NCBI RefSeq assembly: GCF_015453285.1
Contig: NZ_JADLZT010000003.1
Span: 430,696-494,695 of the forward strand
Source of the DNA: Lysobacter niastensis
Lineage (GTDB): Bacteria > Pseudomonadota > Gammaproteobacteria > Xanthomonadales > Xanthomonadaceae
Direction: 5' to 3'
DNA: 64,000 nucleotides
Part shown: positions 8,725 to 16,326 of the stretch, in pieces
Layout of the letters: each line of letters opens with the position of its first letter
How positions within the stretch are numbered: the first letter of the stretch is position 1
Made by a program: the position numbers and the translations under genes
Notes under the pieces: generated by a model
What the model saw: the letters and a program-made list of their open reading frames with translations, nothing else
The model's database searches: none
Told to the model about the DNA's origin: nothing

Positions 8725-9204
8725 TCAGGGAGTCGGTTCTTTGTCCTCGACCAGCTTCGGCACCAGGCTCACCAGCATGGCCGCACCGATCCCGAGCAGG
8801 GTTTCGACCATGCGGACCACCGCATAGGCCCACGGCTGTTCGCCGTGATCGAGCAGCACGATGCCGCAGATGTAACCGGCCACCTTGGCGGCGTGCCGCA
8901 TCCGCAGCAGCTGGCTGAGCAGCATGGCCGCCGCGACCCCGAACGCGACCGTCCAGAGCCCCGAAGGCAACAGGGCGTTCATCGAAGCCCCGATCCCCGT
9001 GCCCATGACGGTCGCCACCAGGCGAGGCCAGCCGAGCCGGCGCGTCTGCAGCGGCGACAGGTCGGTGACCAGCACCGCCGAGATCATCGCGTAGATCGGA
9101 TACGGCAAACGCAGCAGATCGGCCACCACGACGGCCAGCCCCGCCGCAATCGCCGCCCGCAGCGAGAGCTGCAGGTCGGCGAGCTTGAGGGCCCCGGAAA
9201 ACAT
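8725..9204 (-). CDS. Short FUSC/aromatic-acid-exporter family membrane protein
   Basis: 159 residues consisting of an N-terminal membrane half of the FUSC (YccC/AaeB-like, DUF939) family: five or six TM segments beginning LSLRAAIAAGLAVVVADLL and including the conserved YAMISAVLVTDLSP and RLVATVMGTGIGA stretches. Full-size AaeB pumps have two such halves plus cytoplasmic domains, so this is a single-module version that may work as an oligomer. In AaeA-AaeB pumps the FUSC subunit is energised by the proton gradient and partners an HlyD protein, which this cluster also encodes. Confidence 0.85.
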   Translation of the reverse strand: MFSGALKLADLQLSLRAAIAAGLAVVVADLLRLPYPIYAMISAVLVTDLSPLQTRRLGWPRLVATVMGTGIGASMNALLPSGLWTVAFGVAAAMLLSQLLRMRHAAKVAGYICGIVLLDHGEQPWAYAVVRMVETLLGIGAAMLVSLVPKLVEDKEPTP

Positions 9205-9249
9205 CGATGCCCGGTTGCCGGAAGATGAGTCCTGCGCGCGCCTTCGCGA

Positions 9250-10629
9250 TCACAACGACGGCGGATCGTAGTAGACCATGATGCGCAGGTCATCCAGATC
9301 GGTGTCGGCAGGATCAGACTGCTCCACGTGCGCGTAACGCAAGCGAAGCATCAAACCCTTCAGCACCCCCTCGCCGATCGTCCACTGCCAGTTGAAGTCG
9401 TACTCGTCCTTGGCGAACTGCCCCGGCGCTTCCGGCGTCGAGCCGTCGACGTAGAGACCGTAGATGCTCATGCCCTTGACGGTCTGGAAGTTGTAGGCCG
9501 CGCGCAGCAGCCATGCATCCTCGCCATCGCGGTTGAAATCCTCGACCTGCACGCTGGTGTAGCCCGGATAGCCGCTCCACGGGTTCTGCATGTTGGTGTC
9601 GCCGCTGGCGGCAGTGTAGCCGGCGGTCAGCAACGCACCTCTCCAGCCCAGTTCGGCCTTGGCGCCCCACTGCCGCGCCTCGAAATCGTCGCCGCGTAGC
9701 AGGTTGTCGCCGGTCGCCTGCTGGTCGGAATACTGCAGCGCGAAATTGAGCTTGGTCTTCTCGCCCAGCGGAACCCCGTACTTCGCCTCGGTGTAGAAGA
9801 TGTTGATGATGTCGTTGCTGTAGTAGTCGACGGCACCGAACGAGAAATCACCCATCTTGTAGTTGCCACCGAGGGCATACACGCCGCGTTCGACCGTGGC
9901 GCCGGCATCGCGCGACATCGATACGAAATCATCCGAATTACGTTCCTTGATTTCATCGAAGTAGCCGCCGCCCCAGCGCCATTCCGGCCGGCCTTCATCG
10001 CCACCGTGCAAGCCCTGCACGGTGGCGGCCTGGAAGGTGTTCGGCGTCATGCGGCTGTCGTTGCGGTTGATGTACGGCGTGTCGATCGCGCGCCGCCCGA
10101 GGCTGAGCCGTATGTCCTCGGTGACCAGGAACTCGCCGTAGAGCTCGCCCAGCACGGCGTAGGCTTCCTGTCCCGGCTTGAGCAGCAGCGTGCCGTCCTT
10201 GTCGTCCGGCGCATACAGCGGCGCCGAGCCATAGCCGGTCGCGCCGAACGCGAACCGCTCACGGAAGTAGCCGGTCTTGAAGCCCACCGAACCGCCCAGC
10301 GCCCAGGCGGTGCTGTCGGTGTCGTCGTACTTCTCGCGGTCCAGATAGTAGCTGCGGACCTGCACGTCCCACTTGGTGTCTTCCAGTGCCTTGCGCCGCG
10401 TTTCCCGCACCCATTCCTGATGTGTCTTCAGGCCGAAGCTTTCGTCCAGCGGTGTCTGGCCCTGCTCAGTCGATGTCGGTTCCTCCTCCGTCGACTCGTC
10501 GCCGGGCGGCACCGATTGCTGCGCCATGGCATTGGATGCCCACATGCCCAGGACCAGGGCAGCCGCTGCCGACAGCGGGTGAAGGCGTTGCCAGCAGGGC
10601 CGGCCAAGTGGTTTCGTGAAAGTACTCAT
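9250..10629 (-). CDS. OprD-family outer-membrane porin
   Basis: 459 residues with a signal peptide ending at NAMAQ. The mature part is rich in alternating aromatic and polar residues expected for an 18-strand barrel and holds family signatures such as SLGRRAIDTPYINRNDSRM and the C-terminal strand LDDLRIMVYYDPPSL. OprD/Occ channels admit specific small substrates, classically basic amino acids. It lies 25 bp after the antiporter and two genes after the amino-acid decarboxylase, so it plausibly provides the amino-acid substrate or product path across the outer membrane. Substrate is inferred from context only. Confidence 0.85.
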   Translation of the reverse strand: MSTFTKPLGRPCWQRLHPLSAAAALVLGMWASNAMAQQSVPPGDESTEEEPTSTEQGQTPLDESFGLKTHQEWVRETRRKALEDTKWDVQVRSYYLDREKYDDTDSTAWALGGSVGFKTGYFRERFAFGATGYGSAPLYAPDDKDGTLLLKPGQEAYAVLGELYGEFLVTEDIRLSLGRRAIDTPYINRNDSRMTPNTFQAATVQGLHGGDEGRPEWRWGGGYFDEIKERNSDDFVSMSRDAGATVERGVYALGGNYKMGDFSFGAVDYYSNDIINIFYTEAKYGVPLGEKTKLNFALQYSDQQATGDNLLRGDDFEARQWGAKAELGWRGALLTAGYTAASGDTNMQNPWSGYPGYTSVQVEDFNRDGEDAWLLRAAYNFQTVKGMSIYGLYVDGSTPEAPGQFAKDEYDFNWQWTIGEGVLKGLMLRLRYAHVEQSDPADTDLDDLRIMVYYDPPSL

Positions 10630-10654
10630 GGAACCTCCGCGTTCTCAGCCCCGG

Positions 10655-12355
10655 TTACTGCGACAACACCATCGCGAAGTAACCGAATACGGTGTAAAGC
10701 ACGCCGGACACGGCGTAGCCCACCGGGAATCCCACCCACGGCACGCTGCTGTCGATCTCCTTGGCGGCTTCACGTGCAGGACCCGAGTGCGACCGTGATC
10801 CGGCGACGCCGCCCATCAGCACCGCCGGATTGATCTTGAAGACGTGGTAGCCGATCGCCCAGGTAATGAACGGCGGGATCGTGCTGGCGACGAAGCCGGC
10901 GAGGAAGATCTTCACAGCGATCGCACCGGTGAGCTGCTCCAGCAGCGTCGCGCCGGCGTTGATGCCGACGATCGCGATGAAGGTGACCAGGCCCAGGTCT
11001 TCGAGGATGTTGCGCGCCGCATTCGGCGTGCTGCCGAAGAAGCGCAGGCGCGACACGACCGACGACACCAGGATGCCCGACAGCAGCAGGCCACCGGCGT
11101 TGCCCAGGCCGACGGAGAAGCTGCCGACCGGCACGTTGATCTTGCCGATCAGCAGGCCGATCACCATGCCGGCGGACAGCGTCAGTAGGTCGGTGGACGT
11201 GCTCGGACGGGCGACTTTGCCCATCAGCGCCGCCACCTTGTTGACTGCGCTCTTGAGCCCGGTCAGGTACAGCACATCGAAACGCTTCAGCTCGATGTCT
11301 GCGCCGAGCGGAATCGGTTCGCCCGAACGTTCGACGCGCGTGACCTGCAACTGCCCGGCAAAGTCTTCGCCACCGAACGCCTTCAGCGGCTTGCCTTCGA
11401 GGGCCTTCTCAGTGACGAGAACCTCAGCCTGGTCGAGCGGGATGTTCAGGGCCTTCGCGTCCGGCACCTCGGCACCGATCAGACCCAGGTTGCTGGTCAG
11501 GTCCTCGAGCCGGCCGCCGAGTGCAACGACGTCGCCCTTCTGCATGACCAGGTCGGACCCGGCACCGAGATGCTCGTCGCCGCGCAGCACATTGACGATG
11601 CGGTACTGCGGATACGTCTTGCGGAACTGCGCGATGCTCTGGCCCGAGACCGCCGAATTTTCGAGCCGGTAGGCACGCAGGCCACCGCCGCGATAGCCGG
11701 TCAGGCCGCTGTCGTCGACGTTCTTCACGCCGTGCGCGGCTTCGTATTCCTTCGCCGCCTTGCGCGCGTCGACGCCCCACCAGCGCGGCAGGTACTTGCA
11801 CACCAGGATGATGCCGACCGTGCCCCAGATGTAGGTCACGCCGTAACCGAGCGCGATCATGCCCGAGACCGCTTCAGCCGTAGAGCCGGCCGGCAGTTTG
11901 TAGGCGCCCTGCTCCACCGCCATCTCCGCCGTGCCGATCGCCGCCGACATGGTCTGCGAACCCGCCAGCACGCCACCTGCCGCTCCGGGCGGAAGCGCAA
12001 GGATGCGGCACATGAACACCACCAGGAACAGACCCAGCACCGCGCAGATCACGGCGAGGATCGTGAAGGTGATGCCGTCCTTCTTCAGGCTGTTGAAGAA
12101 CGCCGGGCCCACGCGCAACCCGACGCCGTACATGAAGAGGTAATAGAAGAGTGACTTGGCGAAGTTGTCGAGCTGCAGCTTCACCCCGTAGGTCGACGCC
12201 CACGTAGCAAGGGCTGCGCCGACCACCACCGCGGCCGCCACCATGCCCAGGCCGTAGCCCTTGACCGAGAACTTGCCTACCAGCACCGCCATACCGACGG
12301 TGAAGAACAGGAGGATGTACGGATTGTCTGCAAGGAACTGGAAAAAGGCTTGCAT
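10655..12355 (-). CDS. AspT/YidE-family (AAE) aspartate:alanine-type antiporter
   Basis: 566 residues. Two membrane bundles (about 1-190 and 385-566) flank a soluble region with two TrkA-C-like RCK_C domains (about 215-375), the architecture of the aspartate:alanine exchanger family. In characterised members the antiporter swaps a substrate amino acid for its decarboxylation product, generating proton-motive force. Here it sits 30 bp downstream of an Orn/Lys/Arg decarboxylase rather than an aspartate 4-decarboxylase, so the substrates could be a basic amino acid and its amine. That exchange would be unusual for this family and is a hypothesis. Confidence 0.9.
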   Translation of the reverse strand: MQAFFQFLADNPYILLFFTVGMAVLVGKFSVKGYGLGMVAAAVVVGAALATWASTYGVKLQLDNFAKSLFYYLFMYGVGLRVGPAFFNSLKKDGITFTILAVICAVLGLFLVVFMCRILALPPGAAGGVLAGSQTMSAAIGTAEMAVEQGAYKLPAGSTAEAVSGMIALGYGVTYIWGTVGIILVCKYLPRWWGVDARKAAKEYEAAHGVKNVDDSGLTGYRGGGLRAYRLENSAVSGQSIAQFRKTYPQYRIVNVLRGDEHLGAGSDLVMQKGDVVALGGRLEDLTSNLGLIGAEVPDAKALNIPLDQAEVLVTEKALEGKPLKAFGGEDFAGQLQVTRVERSGEPIPLGADIELKRFDVLYLTGLKSAVNKVAALMGKVARPSTSTDLLTLSAGMVIGLLIGKINVPVGSFSVGLGNAGGLLLSGILVSSVVSRLRFFGSTPNAARNILEDLGLVTFIAIVGINAGATLLEQLTGAIAVKIFLAGFVASTIPPFITWAIGYHVFKINPAVLMGGVAGSRSHSGPAREAAKEIDSSVPWVGFPVGYAVSGVLYTVFGYFAMVLSQ

Positions 12356-12385
12356 GGCGGCTGTCTCCGGCAGCGGGGTGCGGGA

Positions 12386-15145
12386 TTACTGATCCGACGT
12401 GGCCTTGCGACCGGCCAGGACCGAAGGCTTGATCAGCTTCAGTCCCTGCGCGGCGTGGTAGCCGTGGATTTCCTTCACGTCGAGCTTGCGCATGAACGTG
12501 ATCGTGTCTTCGGTGATCACCTGCCCCGGCACCATGATCGGGAAGCCGGGCGGATACGGGATGACGAAGTTGGCCGACACCATCTCCGGCCCATCCTTGA
12601 GCCGCTTGTCGATCTCCTCGCTCGCCAGCCTGACGAACTCGCAGTTCGATTCGTCGTAAGCCATGAAGAACGCCGGCCGCATGTGGCCTTCATTGCTGGC
12701 GGCCTTGCTGTTCTCGCGGAACGCTTCGTGGAAACAGCTGAAGTTCGGCAGGTCCGGAACGTCGGTCATCAGCGACTTGGCGCGCGCGGCCAAGGCATCG
12801 CGGGCACGCGGGCCGTCCTGCGCCAGCCGCTCCTCGATCTCGCGCGACAGGTCGGCCAGCGCCTTGATCAGCAGCGCGGCGTCGCTGTGGGTGTTGTTGA
12901 TGTTGGTCTGGACCAGCACGCTGTTGCGCGAGGTCTTGTTGATCTGGATGTCGAAGCGTTCGGCCAGCAGCCCCTTGAACTGGGTGCCGTCGAATCCGGC
13001 CGCTCCGCAGATCAGCGTCAGCCGGGTCGGATCGAGCGCGAACTCGTCCTCGTCCCAGGAGCGGACGATCTCCACCCAGCTCGCGTGCGGTTCGCCATAG
13101 TCCTTGATGCCTGAGCTGCGGAACTCGGCCGGGATCATTTCCTCTGGGGACGCCACGCGGAAATACTTCGAGATCAGTGGATGGCCGTTGATGGCGTGGC
13201 GCAGCCGCACCGCCAGGTCGGTCATGCGCATCGTCAGCGAGTAGCCCTCCAGTTCCATCTGCCGGCGCGCGAGGTCGAGCGAGGCGATCAGCTGCAGGTT
13301 GGGCGAGGTCGAGGTATGCGCGAAGAACGCTTCCTCGAACGGGCCTTCGACGTGATGGAAGTCGTCGTCCCACACCAGCATCATCGAGCCCTGACGGAAC
13401 GCCGACATCGACTTGTGCGTCGAGTTGGTCTGGTAGACGCGGATGCGGACCTTGTCGGGATCGGGCAGGCGCTTCGCATCCACCGCGCCGGGATCCTTCG
13501 GGTCGATCGGCTTCTGCGCGGCCGCCCAGGCCTCGTATTCCTTGCGATACGCAGCGCTGCGATAGCGCCGGCTGAGCGCATCGGCGGCGCCCATCGCGGT
13601 GCGGCGCCGGTGCAGCGGACTGAAGCGGGCGAATCCGAACCAGGCCTCGTCCCACAGGAAGATCAGGTCGGGCTTGATCGCCAGGCACTCTTCCATCACC
13701 CGGCGCGGGTTGTACATGTGGCCGTCGAAGGTGCAGTTGGTCATGTCGATGACCTTGACCCGATCCAGCGTGCCTTCGGCCATGCAGTTCAGCAGCGCCT
13801 GCTTGATCGTGCGCAGCGGCACCGCGCCGTACATCGAGTACTCGGTCAACGGGAACGCTTCGACGTAATACGGCTGCGCGCCGCTCAGCACGAAACCGTA
13901 GTGGTGCGATTTGTGGCAGTTGCGGTCGACGATGACGATGTCGCCGGGCTTGCACACCGCCTGCACGACGATCTTGTTGGACGTCGAAGTGCCGTTGGTG
14001 CCGAGATACGCCCGCTTGGCGCCGAATGCCCGCGCGACCGCCTCCTGCGCACGCTTGATGGTGCCGGTCGGCTCCAGCAGGGAGTCGAGGCCGCCGGTGG
14101 TGGCGGAGGACTCGGCGAACAGGATGTTGGTGCCGTAGAACTGTCCCATGTCGCGGATCCAGTTGGACGGGAACACCGACTTGCCGCGTGCGATCGGCAG
14201 CGCATGGAAGGTGCCGATCGGCCGCTGCGCATACTTCTTCAGGTTGTCGAAGTAAGGCGTTTCGTAGCGGTCCTTGATGCCGTCGAGGATCGCCAGGTGC
14301 AGCTCCATCGGCTCCTCGATGTGGTGGAACACGCGTCGGAGCGGTGCGGCCTCGTCGCTGCCCGCCAGCAGTTCGGGACTGCGGTCGGTGAGCATGTAGA
14401 GGTCCAGTTCCGGACGCAGCTTGTGGAGTGCATCGGCCAGCCGCGTCGACAGTGCCCCCGGCTTGACCGAGTCTTCCTCGGGTGTGAAGAACCGCGACAG
14501 GAACTCCTTGAGGTCGGGCAGCGCATGCGGCGAGGCATAGCCGAAGCCGTCGATCAGCACCACGGCCTGCAGGTCGCCGTTGACCATCGCCGCCAGTGCG
14601 GCATCCTCGAAACTGCCGACGTGCACCACCTCGTACTGGAACGCGTCATCGACGCGTCGCATGCGCACGATTTCGTCGCGAGACCGTGTCCACTCCGCAG
14701 GCGCGGACGGTGTCACCACGAGCACTTCAAAGTACGGCCTGCGGGCCATCGGCCCGCCGAGATCGGGCGGAAGGACGTCGAGCGCGCGGCCTTCGACTTC
14801 GGCGGCGGCCTCCCAGATCTGCTCGTCGCGACGGAAATCGCCCGACAGCAACGCACCGGAGACGCGCTGGACGAGCCGCGTGAAGGTGGCGGGTTCCTGG
14901 TGCTCCAACGCATCGGTCATCGCGCCCAGCAGGCGGCGTCCCGGATACGCCCAGCAATGTTCGATCCTGAGCACGTCGGCCATCAGCCGCGCGCATTCAG
15001 TCCGCCGCGCCCGTCCCTTCTCGTCGCTGTCCGCCAACGCCCAGGAGGCCGCGGCCGCGTGCAACTGACGCCAGTGATCGTTCCGGGCCGAGGAGGCGGC
15101 CAGGACGGTGGACAACCGGTTCTGCTCTTCTTTGGGACGATTCAT
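12386..15145 (-). CDS. PLP-dependent Orn/Lys/Arg decarboxylase (fold type I, large)
   Basis: 919 residues, longer than inducible E. coli enzymes (about 710-755). An N-terminal extension of about 190 residues precedes a wing-like receiver domain; the catalytic core has GTNGTSTSNK (phosphate binding), the Asp/Ala segment DLIFLWDEAWFGFAR and the Schiff-base lysine in TNSTHKSMS (Lys578, codon 13412-13414). The C-terminal domain contains the VIPYPPGFPIMVPGQ motif. It decarboxylates arginine, lysine or ornithine, consuming a proton. I cannot settle the substrate. Sited between the regulators and an antiporter, it looks like an acid-resistance or amine-producing enzyme. Confidence 0.93.
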   Translation of the reverse strand: MNRPKEEQNRLSTVLAASSARNDHWRQLHAAAASWALADSDEKGRARRTECARLMADVLRIEHCWAYPGRRLLGAMTDALEHQEPATFTRLVQRVSGALLSGDFRRDEQIWEAAAEVEGRALDVLPPDLGGPMARRPYFEVLVVTPSAPAEWTRSRDEIVRMRRVDDAFQYEVVHVGSFEDAALAAMVNGDLQAVVLIDGFGYASPHALPDLKEFLSRFFTPEEDSVKPGALSTRLADALHKLRPELDLYMLTDRSPELLAGSDEAAPLRRVFHHIEEPMELHLAILDGIKDRYETPYFDNLKKYAQRPIGTFHALPIARGKSVFPSNWIRDMGQFYGTNILFAESSATTGGLDSLLEPTGTIKRAQEAVARAFGAKRAYLGTNGTSTSNKIVVQAVCKPGDIVIVDRNCHKSHHYGFVLSGAQPYYVEAFPLTEYSMYGAVPLRTIKQALLNCMAEGTLDRVKVIDMTNCTFDGHMYNPRRVMEECLAIKPDLIFLWDEAWFGFARFSPLHRRRTAMGAADALSRRYRSAAYRKEYEAWAAAQKPIDPKDPGAVDAKRLPDPDKVRIRVYQTNSTHKSMSAFRQGSMMLVWDDDFHHVEGPFEEAFFAHTSTSPNLQLIASLDLARRQMELEGYSLTMRMTDLAVRLRHAINGHPLISKYFRVASPEEMIPAEFRSSGIKDYGEPHASWVEIVRSWDEDEFALDPTRLTLICGAAGFDGTQFKGLLAERFDIQINKTSRNSVLVQTNINNTHSDAALLIKALADLSREIEERLAQDGPRARDALAARAKSLMTDVPDLPNFSCFHEAFRENSKAASNEGHMRPAFFMAYDESNCEFVRLASEEIDKRLKDGPEMVSANFVIPYPPGFPIMVPGQVITEDTITFMRKLDVKEIHGYHAAQGLKLIKPSVLAGRKATSDQ

Positions 15146-15244
15146 GACGTGCTCCTGGTGTTTCCGGAATCGCCAACGGCGCGCCCGCTCATCACCAGCG
15201 GTGATGGGCGATGCGCTCGTGGCGTGGCGATGGTGGCCTTGGGT

Positions 15245-15637
15245 CTACTGGTTGGCGTTCGCTCCCGCACCGCCAATGGCGGATGCAATCGCGCTGATCA
15301 GGACGTCTTCGTCGACGGGCTTGCACAGGTAAGAGCGGGCGCCGTTCTCCAGTGCGCGTACACGCGAGCCCGGCGTGTCGTGCCCGGTCAGCACGACGAC
15401 GGGAATGTCGATCCGGCTCGCGAACAGCGCGTCCTGCACGTCGAAGCCGGTCATGTCCGGCATGTGCAGGTCCAGCACCAGGCAATCCTGTTCGCTTGCC
15501 GAGGCATGCTTCATGAACTCGCTTCCCGACGCATATACCTGCACCTGGAATCCTGCCGCTCGCAGAAGCCGTTGCAGGGCCCGTCTCACATCAGCCTCAT
15601 CGTCGACCACGGCTATCACTGGCGGCTGTTGTGGCAT
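15245..15637 (-). CDS. Single-domain response regulator (receiver only)
   Basis: 130 residues, one receiver domain: acidic pair DD at 12-13, phosphoacceptor Asp56 (CLVLDLHMPDM), Thr in VVLTGHD and Lys in YLCKPVDE. There is no output domain, so it either shuttles phosphate or acts by protein contact. It resembles the FixJ/NarL receiver subgroup. It lies 65 bp downstream of a FixJ-type regulator gene and 99 bp upstream of the decarboxylase gene, suggesting that one kinase serves two receivers, with this one perhaps a phosphate sink. Confidence 0.92.
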   Translation of the reverse strand: MPQQPPVIAVVDDEADVRRALQRLLRAAGFQVQVYASGSEFMKHASASEQDCLVLDLHMPDMTGFDVQDALFASRIDIPVVVLTGHDTPGSRVRALENGARSYLCKPVDEDVLISAIASAIGGAGANANQ

Positions 15638-15702
15638 CGCAGCACGCTAGGTCCGGGGGCAGTGCGCCACAATTGGCCCTAGGGCCTATGCAGGCGCTGT
15701 CC

Positions 15703-16326
15703 TCAGCGGGTGTCGTGCAAAAGGCCGGCTCGCTCCGCCAGACGAACCAGCTCGGCCACCGAGCGCACGTGCAACTTGTGCATGACCCGTGAGCGATGGA
15801 CCTTGACCGTCTTCTCGGCCACGCCGAGATCGCCGGCGATCTGCTTGTTCATGCGGCCTGCCAGCAGATGCGTCATCACTTCCTTCTCACGCGCGGTCAA
15901 CTGGGCCACGAGGTTGTCGAGACCTTCACGTTCACCGGCCCGTTCGCGATGAACCCGGTCCAGATCCAGCCCCTTCTCCACCGCTGCCATCAATGCGGCG
16001 GCGTCCACGGGCTTGGTCAGGAAGTCCACCGCACCATCCTTCATTGCCCTGACGCTGCTGGGGATGTCGCCGCTTCCGGTCAGGAACACCACCGGAATGG
16101 GCGCACCTTTTTCGGCGAGGCAACGTTGAAACTCCAGCCCGTTCATGTCCGGCATGGCGATGTCGAGCACGAGACATCCCGGCGCTTCGGCGTCGTAGGC
16201 ACGCAGGAAGTCCTCAGGCGACAGGCTGGTCCTGGCCTGGATGCCGCACGACGCGAACAGCCGCCCGAGCGCCTTCAGGACCTCGGGGTCGTCATCGACG
16301 ATATAGACGACGGGCTCTTCGTTCAT
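15703..16326 (-). CDS. FixJ/NarL-type response regulator with LuxR HTH
   Basis: 207 residues. Receiver domain with DDD at 11-13, phosphoacceptor Asp55 (CLVLDIAMPDM) and Lys in FLTKPVDA; then a LuxR-type helix-turn-helix at about 141-190 (LTAREKEVMTHLLAGRMN and a VAEKTVKVHRSRV recognition segment). It is the transcription factor partner of the histidine kinase whose gene it overlaps by 4 bp. It probably controls the downstream decarboxylase/antiporter/export cluster, since it is carried in it. Confidence 0.95.
   Translation of the reverse strand: MNEEPVVYIVDDDPEVLKALGRLFASCGIQARTSLSPEDFLRAYDAEAPGCLVLDIAMPDMNGLEFQRCLAEKGAPIPVVFLTGSGDIPSSVRAMKDGAVDFLTKPVDAAALMAAVEKGLDLDRVHRERAGEREGLDNLVAQLTAREKEVMTHLLAGRMNKQIAGDLGVAEKTVKVHRSRVMHKLHVRSVAELVRLAERAGLLHDTR

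Noticed and set aside
8552..9253. Upstream extension of the unknown membrane protein gene
   Set aside because: It overlaps the well-supported FUSC gene in another frame and is not membrane-like or domain-like itself.
13181..15682. Long plus-strand open frame (833 codons) over the decarboxylase region
   Set aside because: It is antisense to the decarboxylase and receiver genes, has low-complexity His/Arg/Ala content and no domain; such frames are common at this GC content.
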